Positions 24,758 to 36,616 are shown, counted from the stretch's first letter. The stretch: 64,000 nt of DNA from Trichomonas vaginalis G3 (GCF_026262505.1 NC_067207.1:8276082-8340081), one strand, 5' to 3'. A program made the numbers and translations. Notes: generated from the sequence alone by a model not told the origin.

Positions 24758-26204
24758 ATATCTGGATACTAAAATTCACTTTCTTAGAATTTTTCTTGAC
24801 TCTCATAGTCAAAAAAATCTCAAATTGTTTGCTGCATTCAAATTTTCAGAACTTTTAAATTTCATGAAAAATATACTTGTCCTTTCAGCGTTATTAACAT
24901 TATCAAGTTATGTGATAGAAAATAACCTATTTTTTCTCTCAAACGATCGATTTTCAACAAAAGCACTCAATACTCTATCATGCTTATAGCATTTACCGCA
25001 AATATCGGTGGTTTTCATAAAATACTTTAAACGATAGAATTTTGACCTACATCCCACCAAAAATTAAATAATTATTAAACTTTACCAATATATTTTTAAT
25101 TATATGGATAGCATTGTTTCTCATATAATGGAGTTGACAAAATCGAGCCACGTTGGACAAAAGCATAAATATCTAAAAAATTGAGTCAAAACCGATAATT
25201 TTTTATTCTGTATTGTTATGAGTTGAGGAACCAAGTTCGATTCAATTTTTTGGAAAGATTTTTTTCTTTTTTCATAAAACATGGTGATAATTAGAATTAT
25301 AAATAATTCTTTAAAGCTGTTATAAAGGTAGACCAGCAAAAAATACGTTATTTCGCAATTTTTTAAAAAAATCTTATGGTACTTATTTTCATTTGAATAG
25401 CCTCTCAGATGAATATAATTCTAAAGATTTAAGGGGGCATATTGAACAAGTCCTAGAATAATTATATTATTTGTATTATTTGAAAATTAGCTACGATTAA
25501 GTTCCTCATATCTTCAATTAAAAATTACTATCATTGTTTTCAAGGAATTTTGATTCCATTCATCATTTGGCGCGCTTTTATCATTATCCAACCTTCGAAA
25601 GTAGTATGTTAAAATTTAATATTTCACATCTAATACTTTTCACATATAAAATTGCCCACAGATATAACATGATTCTTTGCTTACTAATATACTTTAACAT
25701 ATTTTGAAATGAAGCCCAATTTATCGGGCCGTTTTCGAGAAAAAGTCATTTTTGTAATCAGAAATGGCAGGTTTCCTACTTGTACATTCATAAATTGCAA
25801 AATGATAGAGAGCACATAGGTATTATACTATTTTAAGCTTATTCACGATATTTACATAGCTTGTTGACAAGATATTGACAAATTTTCTATGATCTACACT
25901 CCTGAACAGGAAACGAACAAAACTTCGCAGCAGATTTGCTAAATCTACTATTTTTAAATGTCAACACACAAATACATGATAAGCTCTCGGTTATTTAACA
26001 AATTTTTTCTTTTTATCTATCATCTTGTACTAATATGTTACATTTTTTGTTTTCCTATGAATAAAAATACCCTTAGCTTAACTTCTTTTAAAGGAATATC
26101 ATTTCGATACCTCAATATTTTACATTAACCATTATTCATTAAAATAATTCAATAATTTTAATATATATTATAATTTGATAGTTTAGTGATGATTAATAAA
26201 AAAA
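24758..26204. other. Gene-poor AT-rich DNA before element B
   Basis: No supported gene, RNA gene or repeat array is seen in this 1.4-kb stretch. Only short unsupported ORFs occur. Confidence 0.6.
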
Positions 26205-26335
26205 AGGTAGTGGGGCTTCCAGGCGCGTTGCGCCCTCTAGCCCTGAAGATGTTTAGTATAAATGAAGTTTATATTCGGAGGGCTTCCAGGCGCGTTGCGC
26301 CCTCTAGCCCATAAAAAATTTCTGAGGACGAGCCA
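26205..26335. repeat. Polinton B terminal repeat, duplicated GC-rich hairpin
   Basis: The terminus AGGTAGTGG is followed by a hairpin block beginning GGGCTTCCAGGCGCG that occurs twice (about 26,212-26,243 and 26,279-26,310). The inner stem is GGCGC-gtt-GCGCC, where A has GGGGC-tgc-GCCCC (same strand sense): different bases, same pairing. Confidence 0.85.
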
Positions 26336-27854
26336 GCCGGTGACTTTTTTGTAGAGCACTCAAAATAGTATAACTTTGTCCGGACAAGTAAGGGTCTATC
26401 GTCGCTACAGGAAAAGTTACAGGCGTTCCAAGGAAGTATACTTTGAGAAGCCTTTTCCCCTTATAGAATGAGATAAGACGGTTATTTTACAAAACTGACA
26501 ACACTTTGACCGAGTAGTTTTTTGTGCTGAACAAAAAGTGTCATATAAACATCTGTCAAAAACCGCTTTTTACTTCACTTAAAATGCCACGTAAGCTACG
26601 TAAGAATATACGTAAGAGGAAGGGAGCATTGAAACATCCAATAGTAAAACTGACACCACAACAACAGTTGCAACAACAAATGATGAATGACCCCACTATG
26701 TTGCAACAAATGTCAAGCAACCCTATGCTTTTAAACCGAGTTATTGGTGCACAGAGTGGAGGTTTAAGAGCGGCACTTTTAGCGAAAATGGCAGGCTATG
26801 GTGGAGCTGCAGACGGAACAACTTATAACCCTCAAAGTCAAATGAATTTGAGTTCACTCAAAAATCAAATAGCAGATGTCAAAAAGTCAAACATAGACAT
26901 ACAGAAACAAATAAGTGAAAACGAAAAGAAACTAGAATATGACAGACACACAAAGAAACTCAATGAGTTAAACGTAGAGAAAAAGAAGAAGAAGAACAAC
27001 TGAAAGAACTAAGTACAGAGGAATATGCGAAAAAAGTGTCAGAAAAAGCAGCAGAAGTAGCAAAAATGGAACAAGATGTTATAAATTTGAAAAACCATAC
27101 TACTCAATATAAAGTACTGAAAGATGAAGAAATAAAACAAAAAGCCCTGAAGACATATATGGATAGCGATGAGTATAAAAAAGAAGTTGAAGCAAATGTA
27201 AAGGCAGAAAAACTTTTACAGTTGCAAAACCAAACCGTACAGTATGAAAACTTAGCACAAGAAAGTAAAAATAACGACGCGGCCATGCAAAAGGCAATGA
27301 AAAGCGCAGAATATATAAAAGCTAATAATGACTGGTTAGATGCCCAAGCCAACGCTAAAGCAGCCCAACTTATAGGGTCAATAAGGACAAAAATACAAGC
27401 GGATGAAGACAGTTCAAATGAAGCTTTAATGAATGCTGACTTTAAGAACGCCTTCGAAGCTCTTCATAGTAAGGTGAAACTAGTGAACGACTTCTCATCT
27501 GGAAAGAAACTGAAGTCTGAAGGTTTCGACAAAGAGTTAAGAGAAGTAGCACAAAATATGACGAAAATAACAGATGCAGCAACGAGACAGGCAGTTCAAA
27601 GTGCCTATGACGCCGTTAGAGCAACTGTTGTGGAAAGTCAAGAAAAAGAGTTACAACAGACCAAAACAGACCTAGTAAATGCTTTCTTAAGAACGAAAAG
27701 TCAGGTAGGACATTATGCTGCAGATGGAACATATGTGCCAGCTGGTGGAACTTATATACCACCAAACCCTCCAAGAGAAGCACCTGCACCAGGACTACCT
27801 AAAACATTTACATCGTCACATGGACACAGACACAGGCATGCACCAAAACCAACA

Positions 27855-28060
27855 CAACAACCAACAGTTCAAAATCCAGCACCACAACAACAACCAAAAC
27901 CAACAGTTCAAAATCCAGCACAGCAACCAACAGTTCAAAACCCTGCACAGCAACCAACAGTTCAAAATCCAGCACCACAACCAAAACCAGCACAACAACC
28001 ACCTCCACAACCAGCACAGCAACCAACAGTTCAAAACCCTGCACAACAACAACCACAAAC
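27855..28060 (+). repeat. PTVQNPA-coding repeat zone of element B
   Basis: Irregular repeats encoding PTVQNPA separated by Gln/Pro/Lys spacers. It lies at the same site as the regular 27-bp array of element A (9,060-9,302), so this minisatellite has changed in unit number and sequence since the two copies diverged. Confidence 0.85.
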
Positions 28061-29456
28061 AGAGCAAGGACATAAAAGAAGTAGAGAAAAAGGAAACCAA
28101 GAATTCTTAAAAATGCTTAAGGAAGATTATGGTTACCCAGATACTCTTGACTTTAGTGACAGATATAAAGAAGCTATTAGAAAGTTCAAGGAAGGAAATA
28201 CTGACCCGAACCTATTTAGCTTTATGGTTCAGCATCAAATGGGATATAATCTCAAACCTGGAAAATACAAGCTCGCTAAGGGATATGATTTAATAGCATA
28301 TCATCCAAATGACATGAATGAATTTACTCCGAGATATTTGGTGTCAGAGCTAAATAATAATTCAACTCTCTTCATGAAACGCGTAAAAAATAGAGACGGA
28401 ACGAAAGAAGAAAGGTTTATGAGTCCGGATGACTTAGATAGGGAACTTGTTAAAAACGGTCTCGGAATATATGAAATGCCAGCAGATGAGGTACAAGAAA
28501 CTCCACAGGAAGAAGTTCAGATACAACCAGACATGGAAGAAATAGTTCAGCAACAACAGCTAGAAGAGCCTGAAGGAAACGAACAAGTCCCTCCTTTGGA
28601 AACTAACTTCACAGAACTAGATGAAGATTTGGAACAGCCGAAAAATCTTGACCCTCAACAAGTGTATGCGGAGAATATGGAATCTTTCCAAGAGTCTAAG
28701 AAAAATTCGGCTGACATAGTAGAAGAATATCGAAAAATGTTCGCCGACATACAAAAGACTCCAACATCAGATGAAAATATTCAGCATAGAATGGAAGTAC
28801 TGAAAGAAAATGTACGCAAATACAATAATCCTTTTTACTTACGACCATATAACGTTCAATCTTTGGCTGAACTCGGTGAAAATAAAAGGTTAATTTTCAA
28901 CAAAACATATAGAAATGAAACATTGTTTAAAGTTCATTCAGAACCTAACCAATATGGAAACAAACCTACTTTTGTTTCTGCAGACTATGGAACTACAATG
29001 AGATGGGGTCATAAAGCTAATCCGGATAGGTGGTTCATAAACTTACAACCACAATTCCAAGAAGTTGTAGACGCAATGGAAGTGAATGGTGAACCAGATA
29101 TAGCTGGTATTTTCAGCGCGGCTTTAATGCCATTGAAAGATATGAAACATGCAGATATTTTGGACCAGTATGTATCTCATACCGAAATGGCTCACCAAAA
29201 AGGTGACATTTTTGGCGCCAATAATTTGATTTTTCTGATTCTTTCTATTTAGATATATTTATTTAATATTCATATTCCTTTATATTGCCTCATATTATTT
29301 CCCATTTTTAATCATATTATACAAATCTTTAATAATTTTTAATGTTTTGAGCTTCAAAATCTTGTTCTAACTATTTTTATTCATATATCCTAGAAAAAAT
29401 TAAAAAGTTTTTTAGAAATAAAAATGTTTGTATGTAAAGTATTGAAAATATTCTAG

Positions 29457-29615
29457 ATGAGAAGACATTCTCCAGAAGAGATTGATATTGATTGGCTTTG
29501 TGAAGCCATCACAAAATCAAATAATGGAGTTAAGTTAACTGATATTTGCGCGAAAGCTAAAATAAATCATGAAGGCAGAGTTATATATAATCATACTATC
29601 TTAAAGTATTCCTAG
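29457..29615 (+). CDS. Short ORF in the inserted transposon, 52 aa
   Basis: ATG to TAG: begins MRRHSPEEIDIDWLCEAI, followed by a helix-turn-helix-like stretch (KLTDICAKAKI). It may be the leftover N-terminal DNA-binding part of a transposase. Too short to assign with confidence. Confidence 0.35.
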   Translation: MRRHSPEEIDIDWLCEAITKSNNGVKLTDICAKAKINHEGRVIYNHTILKYS

Positions 29616-29810
29616 AAATTTCCAAAATTAACCGAAATATAACTGTACAGAATTACTATTTTCGAGATAAAATTCATATGGAAATACTAATTCATAACGC
29701 TTTATGTTATATAAAATTTAATTTATAAAAATTTCAAAATAAATCAAATTTAACACAATGAATATAACTGCAATCGAGGTTTTTGACGATTGATTCTTAC
29801 GAGAAGTTTT

Positions 29811-30062
29811 CCAAACTTTGAGTTAATGTCAAGACATTAACTCAAAGTTTGGAAGTCTAATAAGGGGAATTGTAGGCTATGAGGTACTGATTATATATCA
29901 GTGCCTCATAGCCTGCAATTCCCATTAGAAATCGGAGAAACTTTGTCCGCATAACTTATGATGCGGACAAAGTTTCTCCCATTTCTACTTAGAATGAAAG
30001 GGCAAGAGGTATATAGGTACACTATATATCTCTTGCCCTTTCATTCTTACCTAAAGACTTCC
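29811..30062. repeat. Four-hairpin cloverleaf cluster
   Basis: Hairpin 1 (29,811-29,852) has perfect 20-bp arms and a 2-base loop. Hairpin 2 (29,865-29,923) has about 26-bp arms with two mismatches. Hairpin 3 (29,934-29,979) has 19-bp arms. Hairpin 4 (29,991-30,047) has about 26-bp arms. GGAAGTCT at 29,851-29,858 pairs with AGACTTCC at 30,055-30,062, enclosing hairpins 2-4 as a cloverleaf. Confidence 0.9.
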
Positions 30063-31090
30063 AATCTTATTTTTTTCCCCAATTTTTCCCCTAAATTTAA
30101 ATCTTATATAATATAAATAAAATGCATAATATCAATCACAAAAATTAATGTTTATTTTTTTAATTAAAATTGCCGCGCAATTTAAGGTTTTCTGTCACTT
30201 TTTTGTTAGCCATTTCGGTACGAAACAATTTTGGACCAGTATGAAATGAACATGGCTGAAGGAAATATAACACCTGACGTTCTAGAACATTTATCTCAAA
30301 GAACTACACAGAACCATAGAGATGGTATATTTGGTGAAGAGTTTAGAAAGAAAGTTAGGGAGAGAGAAGGAAGAGAACCTATTGTACATGACCTTGCAAA
30401 CGAAAGTTTGCAAAATGTCATAAAAACTTACTTTGCAGACAATGAACTGAGAAGGGATGAATATTTAAGAAAACTCAAATGGACAGTACCAAATGAAATG
30501 TTAGTATTGAAAAACATGTTCCTTGACAAAATAAAACCAACTACAGAAATAAATGACGCAAGACTGAAACATTGGGTAAAAGCTTTCCCATTCACAAAAG
30601 ATATTATTGGTAACATGGAAAGAAAACCAGAATGGCTACAAAAACATATATTTGGAAACGAGCTTATTCCATATGGACAAGCTCTGTTTGAAGAGCTTGA
30701 ACCGGAAACTCAGGAAAGAGTCATGCAAACAATACGCGAAGACTCAAATACAAACTATGACAAAATCTTTCTAGGATATAGGTTACCTGAGATGGGCGAC
30801 CAGAGCCCAAAGGCAAAAAGGACATGGGAAATTTACAACATACTAGGTGAACATGAGGCAAAGATGCAACAACTTGAAGCAGAGGGCAAGTTACCAAAAG
30901 CGACACCAAAGAAGAAGAGAAGAGTAGAACAAAGTGAAAGTAGTGAAGAAGTAACTTCATCTAGTGAAAGTAGTGGCAATGAAGGAAAAAGAAGAGTTAA
31001 AAAACTCAGTCAGGAAGAAAGTAAAGCTTGGTCGAGTGGGTTCTATTATGACACATAAATCCAACTATTCTATATTTTTACCCATATGAA

Positions 31091-32700
31091 ATGTACGCCG
31101 CTCAGAATATAACGCCAACAGTTTTGGATGCCATGAACGGAAATGTTTCCGAATGGTATATACGAATGCGACAATGCCATTAGAAGGTCAGAAATAGTTC
31201 CTGGAAACTTACGAATATACAACTGCTGTTTCTTATGGAAACGTAGGTGAGTTTGGAGAAGGTTCTTCAACAACAGTAGATATTGCTTGCGACAGGTTTC
31301 ATATTATTTCTATTGACAACTCATTCTTATACGTGAACAAGACATTGAAATAAAACCTTCTGCCAAGTTGTCTGACAAGAAAGGTTGCAATGGAATTTTC
31401 TATGTCGGATACCAATATGCTCCAGAAGTTTTCATGGGATATAAGATATATTCTAACTCTGACTTAGTTCAAACAGTAACATGGGCAAACTATGAATGGT
31501 TCGCTTTGAGAAACTCAGTACAACCACAAGCTAGAGAACAAACAGACCAGTATGCAACTATTGAGAAAAATAAGAAGACTTGACCCTAACGTTCCAGGAG
31601 TTTATGTTAACCTTTCTGGACAATGCAACGCTGCCACTAAGTAAAACTGAAACTTAGAGTTCCTTTGTCATCTTTCCTCATCTTCAGGTTTTTAAGAATA
31701 CTTGCCAAACTGGGCAGGAAAAATTTCTATTGAACTTACTCCAAGCAAAAAACTTAGTCATTGCACCAACACAAGACCCATTCACTATTACAGCGTAAAG
31801 GGGAACAAATGCCAAGTTCTGTGCCGAATTTTGCAAAGACAAAGTTGACTTAGACTTTGGTTTCTCAAACCTCAACACTGAAGTAAACTATTATTTCAAA
31901 TGCTGCTGGAACTGCTTGGGACCCAGTTAAGTTCACATGCGAAAAGTTGAATGCAAGAGAATAGAAAGCAGACTTGCAGTCTATATGTTGGACCCAGGAT
32001 ATTTCAAATGCTTTAGCTGCCAAATATATTGCAGTTCCACTTATGTTCCCTATACACCAAATATCTGTCAAAGACTTTGCAGGTGAAGTTGGAAACCAAA
32101 GTGCTGACCCAGGTGCAAGAACAGATATTGCTTTAACAAACTGCAATGAAACATGCAGATACTATGTTTGTACTGTTCAGACGAACTATAAATGACTATT
32201 CTTGTTTCTACAACCCTGGTATTAAATATCATATAAACATAGATGGCAAATATTATCCAAGAGAAGAATATTCTACAGTTGAGGATATGAGGTCATACAA
32301 CTTGACATTAGATGCTATGAACTTTAACAACAACTTCACAACAACCATTAACCCTGAAATGCAAAGTTCTATTATGCCATATGTGAAAGTATGGACTCAT
32401 ACAGGAGGTCAAAAAACTCAATATACAAATGGAGACCGTTCAAACTTTTGGCTTGGCATTCCATTTGCTGACTCAGAAGACTTTATGGGTGGTATTTCAA
32501 CTGTGTGTACAGTTCAAATACAATATACTGGTGACAGAGACGGTCCAGATGAATTGAAGCAAAGAAGTTTACAAAACCAATAGCACTTTTCACGGAAGAT
32601 GCTCTTTTGAAGATTCGTTCGATGAAACCTGCTGGGGCTCCTCAGATTGGCATAACGACAGCTTCCATCGAGCAGATTTTGGCAGCAGGTCAGTAAGTTG
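31091..32700 (+). pseudogene. Major-capsid-like protein (element B)
   Basis: A coding region of about 530 codons starting MYAAQNITPTVLDAMNG. It is rich in beta-prone segments with many aromatic residues (IDGKYYPREEYSTVEDM, RSNFWLGIPFADSEDFMGG). Size, single copy and location just before the penton pair fit the double-jelly-roll major capsid protein of Polintons. This is an inference from synteny and character. Broken. Confidence 0.55.
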
Positions 32701-33004
32701 TTCTTGAACTGACTTTCTCCGTCAAATATTGACAGTACGCCAGTTTTGACATAATATTGTATTATAAACTTTCCTTTAGTAATATCGGTCAGTTTTGAAG
32801 TTATATTTTTGTCTGCTTCAAGAACTTTCACATTTCAGTTATACCAACTTTCTTTGCTTTATGAAAATATTTTGGTTCAGCAAATGCTATTCTATAACAT
32901 TTTCCATTGTTTGTGTAAAGAACTATTCTGTCAATGTATTTGTATTGTTTGTGAGTATAAACTTTGTTCTGCTTCAATTCAATAAGATATCCGAATACGT
33001 CCAT
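32690..33004 (-). pseudogene. Small Polinton protein convergent with capsid-like gene
   Basis: Starts at ATG 33,004 (MDVFGYLIELKQNKVYTH). About 100 codons, rich in Lys and Tyr, with the element A counterpart at 5,186-5,515. No recognised domain. Its 3' end meets the 3' end of the capsid-like gene. Confidence 0.5.
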
Positions 33005-33037
33005 CTTTTTATTCTAAGTAAATGTCATTTCCGAAAA

Positions 33038-33600
33038 ATGAAGCGTAAGTGTTTCAAAAGGTTTAATGGCGGTGGCAGATGTGAAGTTAAATTCACCAAC
33101 TCAAACAAAACAGTCAAAGTGTTGTTGTCAATGTCAAAGACAGAGATGTTGAAGTGGGGAAACCATACGAAGACGAAGATGGTATAACAATTGTTCTGTA
33201 AAAGAACCAACATATCCTGAAGTTAGCAGAGACTTAAGTTCTGTTGCAGATATTCGAAACGACTACCAACAACTGAAAGACAAACTTCAAACTCAGGAGA
33301 AGATTTGTCAAGCTTTAAGTATAATGTTAAACTTGGTCGAACACAAACCCTGTAAAAGTGAACTCATATGTCATTGCACCTCATGAAGTTTTGAAAGAAC
33401 TATTGAAACTTTTGACAGAGGCAGACGATATAAACATCAAAGAAATAGAACCCGACATTAGTTGCTGTGGTGTTTCATATAATGTCATTGACAAGATATA
33501 CGTTATGAAAGGAGGTGAAATGTTGAACTTAAAATATAGTTTCCCAGACGTTATAAAAATATTTGACGACCACAACATTTCATTAAAATTTATTTGCTAA
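33038..33600 (+). pseudogene. Penton-neighbour protein (element B)
   Basis: Starts MKRKCFKRFNGGG and ends with a domain containing EIEPDISCCGVSYNVIDKIY. The protein at 49,208-49,798 in element C ends similarly (YLDPEIECCGQTPLFMKI, then a beta-rich end) and is also next to the penton-like gene. The shared P-[DE]-I-x-CCG motif suggests one conserved small virion or assembly protein. Function unknown. Broken in this copy. Confidence 0.55.
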
Positions 33601-33603
33601 GTA

Positions 33604-34401
33604 AATGGCAGAAGACATAATGGTTTATACTATTACGACTAAAAACCCTGAGTCATATAATTCTATAACAACAAACTTACAAAGTCCTCAAGGACGATAT
33701 TGTAAACTAACCTTAAACACAATGACGACTAAAGCCTGTTTTGCTCTTTTGACACCAGAAGACTTTATTTTGTGAATGGTAAAAAATACTCCTTTGAAGA
33801 TACTTACTCAGATATACCACCAAAAGGTTTTGTTGACTTATTTAATACTTTAAGTACAGGTGTAACATGTGCTGCAACTAGAGCAGGTTTCATTATGTTT
33901 GGATGTCCGACTGAGTTTACTATAAACGATATGAGCTATAATACAAAACTTATTTCTGGTTTTTACTACCAACAGTTTCCTATAACAGGAAAAGGTGTCA
34001 TACAAGGAATGTCTATTCCATTGACATTAAGCACACCAATCTTATATATTGTTTCAAACTTAGGTTCAGAGTGTTATTCGAATGTCGACAGAAACTATTA
34101 TGACCAAAAGATACTTATGCGTATAAACAATACTTTCTCTGCTGGTTTGCCTATTGTTCATTCGAATGCAGAATTTTCAACCTTAGTGAACTCAAACACT
34201 TTGGCAAGTATAACGTTGACATTAGTTGACGCAAACTTTGTTCCTGTAAAACTTTTATGTCCTATGTATTTGTCAATGACGGCAGAAAGTTTCGAATTGG
34301 AAGATGCAACTGGTGAAAGTATTGTATTACAAGAACAACTTCAACAACAAATAGCTCAAGAACAACAAATGCAACAAATGGAACAACAAAGTCAAGAATA
34401 A
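33604..34401 (+). pseudogene. Penton-like minor capsid protein (element B)
   Basis: About 265 codons from MAEDIMVYTITT. The C-terminal strand pattern SITLTLVDANFVPVKLLCPM matches the LxDxxxxPVxL ending seen in penton-type single-jelly-roll proteins of Polintons and related viruses, and in the C copy (MQFRLVDFQGEPVELKAP). The tail is Gln-rich (QEQQMQQMEQQSQE). It would form capsid vertices. Broken. Confidence 0.6.
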
Positions 34402-34403
34402 AA

Positions 34404-34430
34404 AAATAATATTTTTTTTATTTTATAAAA
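34404..34430 (+). promoter_or_regulatory. AT-rich promoter-like run before the helicase gene
   Basis: AATAATATTTTTTTTATTTT lies directly before the ATG at 34,431. Closely similar runs precede the genes at 35,694 and 58,411 and the KilA-type genes, so it is a candidate element-specific promoter. Confidence 0.45.
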
Positions 34431-35658
34431 ATGTACAGAATAGATGTTTCAGATTTTTATGACTTCAAGCATTCAGAAATAATGTGTCCATTTAGAGACT
34501 ATAACAAAGCAGTCGAGAATTTGAAACGTTTAGTCATTTATGTTGACTCTGCCCCAGAATGTTATGTCATGAAAGAATGGGATGTAGTCTTTAACAAACC
34601 TAAAGCGACAATAGTTTCAGAACAAGAATGTAGACAAAACTTAAGAAAATAAAAGTCGTACAGGTTGGCATGAAGATGTTAGATGCTTGGGATATCTTAT
34701 TGTCAAAACTTGAAGATTTTTCAGTTCGTGGTATAAAGTTTTATACACCTTCTCCAAACTTCTCTATCTTCACTGGATATAAATACGAACAAGTAGAATG
34801 GAAAGAAAATATTATAGAAGCTTGGTTAGACCATGTCAAAGAAATTATATGCAATGGAAACGAAAAGGTTTATGAGTATATCTTATGTTGTTTGCAAATA
34901 TCTTACAACATCCAAGTGCTAAGAATGAAACTGCTCTCATTATAATTGGAAAACAAGGAACAGGTAAGAACACATTCTTTACAGATATCTTATGCAAACT
35001 ATTAGAAGGTTATTCGAACCCTAATATGACAACTTAGAAAACATCTGCGGTAAATTTAACTCTTCTATTGAGAATATGAAACTTATAGTTTGCAATGAAC
35101 TTCAAAGTATAGATACAACAAAAGTTTTGAACTCAGATGCTTTGAAGAGTCTTATAACAGACAAAGTTGGAGTTGTTGAAAGAAAGTATAAAGACCAAAG
35201 AGTTTGTGAAAAATGTTGCAAACTTCATTATTTTCAACAATGCTGTTCCGATGAAGTTAGAAAGTTCTGACAGAAGATATGTAGTTGTCAGAACGTCAGA
35301 TTCTCATATGCAAGATACAGAATATTTTGACGACTTAGCAGAAACTTTGACATCTGACTTTTACAACCACTTGTTCTCATATTTCATGACATTAGATATT
35401 TCTAAGTTCAATCCAAGACAAATTCCACATACCGAAGAGAGACAAACATTGTTAGAAGCAAACAAGAGTGTATATGAACTGTTCATAGATGAAACTGACT
35501 TTGTGTCATTAGATGAAAGGTCATTGTACGATTCGTATAAACAATATTGTCAAGAATATGGTTATATGGCAGCTTCTAAACGAACATTCTTGGCAAATGT
35601 CAAAAGTCTTTTAGATGTTCAGAATAGTGTATATACAAAGAAAATTTTTTCTGAGTAA
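34431..35658 (+). pseudogene. SF3 helicase, D5-like (element B)
   Basis: The N-terminal region starts MYRIDVSDFYDF. The central ATPase has Walker A GKQGTGKN near 34,950, then a beta strand ending in an acidic pair region (MKLIVCNELQSID) typical of Walker B in superfamily 3, then a sensor-type Asn segment (FIIFNNAVPMKLESSDRRYV). The C-terminal helical domain follows. SF3 helicases of this type unwind viral DNA during replication and are known in virophages and Polinton-like viruses. Broken. Confidence 0.7.
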
Positions 35659-35662
35659 ATTT

Positions 35663-35685
35663 TAAAAAAATATTTTTTTATCCGA
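35663..35685 (+). promoter_or_regulatory. AT-rich promoter-like motif AAAAATATTTTTTTAT
   Basis: Lies about 15 bases before the ATG at 35,694; almost the same string precedes the PolB gene at 58,411 in element C and lies within the leader near 39,120-39,140. Confidence 0.5.
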
Positions 35686-35693
35686 TAGAAAAG

Positions 35694-36120
35694 ATGACGA
35701 AATTCATCTCAGTAAATAAGTACATGACAGAAGTCAAAGATAAGTTAGCTCCATTCGCATATTTGAATGTTTACTTCTACAATTTTGAAAAGTCTACATT
35801 TGACAAAATTTGGAACATTGCACCAGTTAAGTTTGCTGTTGTTAGAAAAAGTGGTGCAACTTTTGAAGACTTATACATTGACGGTATGTTGACAGTCAAA
35901 GAAAATTTTGACAGAAAGTTCTCAAAACTCGAAGAAGGTAAAGCATACAAACTTTTATACCTTATGAACCAAAGAAAGCAGACGACTATGAATATTATGA
36001 GTCTAAGATAGTTGAAGTTCAAGGTAAATTGGGTAAAAAGATTTTAGAGTCTAAGCCAGTGTTTACTCCTAAAGAGGAAGAGAACATTGACATTGACCAG
36101 AAATGTTCTAAAAATAAAAT
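35694..36120 (+). pseudogene. Unknown Polinton protein between helicase and ATPase
   Basis: Starts MTKFISVNKYMTEVKDKLAPF, with a beta-rich N-terminal domain, then a charged C terminus. Present at the same place in A. No recognised family. It faces the minus-strand ORF at 36,128-36,580, so the two genes converge. Broken. Confidence 0.5.
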
Positions 36121-36127
36121 TTTATTT

Positions 36128-36580
36128 TTACATGTCAAATTTCTTTTTCTCTGGAACTGGTTCAGGTTCTTTCTTCTCTTCTTCTACTTTCTTTTCTTTC
36201 TTTTCTCTCTTCTTCTTTTCTGGTGGAGTTATGTCAAATTTCTCAGAACCATATTTATGTAAAAGTTCTTTGTCCTTTAATAGCTCATCTATTCTGTTTT
36301 CTATTTCATCTTCAAGAACAGCGCATGTGTCTTCTTTGCATTCTAAGAACTTTTGTTGGACTTCATATTTCCAATCGGCGTCATCTCTGTCAACAAGTCT
36401 GTCATTGACAAATTTTAAGACTGCTCTTTGTAATGTTTTATGGTTCTTGTCATATTCCCAGAAACAGAACTTTAGAACAAATTCACCTTTCTTGTTTACA
36501 CTATGTAAGATTTTATGGTCGACAGATGTTTTGCTGTCGAAAAGCTTGTCTCGAATATAGATAGCGAAATCGCTAGACAT
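36128..36580 (-). CDS. Charged protein with Lys/Glu/Pro tail, 150 aa
   Basis: An uninterrupted ORF from ATG at 36,580 (MSSDFAIYIRDKLFDSKT). The N-terminal 100 residues are mixed alpha/beta; the last 40 are low-complexity Lys/Glu/Pro (KKKREKKEKKVEEEKKEPEP). It is divergent from the ATPase gene with about 37 bp between starts, suggesting a shared promoter. Function unknown; the tail could bind nucleic acid or act as a flexible scaffold. Confidence 0.65.
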   Translation of the reverse strand: MSSDFAIYIRDKLFDSKTSVDHKILHSVNKKGEFVLKFCFWEYDKNHKTLQRAVLKFVNDRLVDRDDADWKYEVQQKFLECKEDTCAVLEDEIENRIDELLKDKELLHKYGSEKFDITPPEKKKREKKEKKVEEEKKEPEPVPEKKKFDM

Positions 36581-36616
36581 TTTCTAAAAGATAAAAATTT
36601 TAATTTTTCTAAAAAT

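Larger units (their letters stand above)
29172..30227. mobile_element. Non-autonomous DNA transposon inserted in element B
   Basis: A 1,056-bp insertion absent from the matching place in A. It is flanked by a direct repeat ATTTTGGACCAGTAT (29,157-29,171 and 30,228-30,242), giving an unusually long target duplication of up to 15 bp. The ends form imperfect inverted repeats of about 35 bp sharing TACCGAAATGGCT and AAAAAGTGACA-like sequence. The inside is AT-rich with one short ORF and four strong hairpins. I cannot assign a superfamily. Confidence 0.85.
26584..31058 (+). pseudogene. Large repeat-bearing Polinton protein (element B)
   Basis: A long coding region starting at ATG 26,584 with a strongly basic N terminus (MPRKLRKNIRKRKG). 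It continues with Gln-rich, then Lys/Glu-rich coiled-coil segments, a Gln/Pro PTVQNPA repeat zone, an alpha/beta region (RWFINLQPQFQEVVDAM), and a Ser/Glu/Lys-rich C-terminal tail. The first open frame from the terminal repeat in both A and B. Function unknown; a virion core or scaffold role is a guess from composition. A 1,056-bp transposon sits inside it (29,172-30,227). Broken. Confidence 0.6.

Noticed and set aside
27808-28110. ORFs in other frames across the PTVQNPA zone
   Set aside because: Frame shadows of a low-complexity coding repeat.
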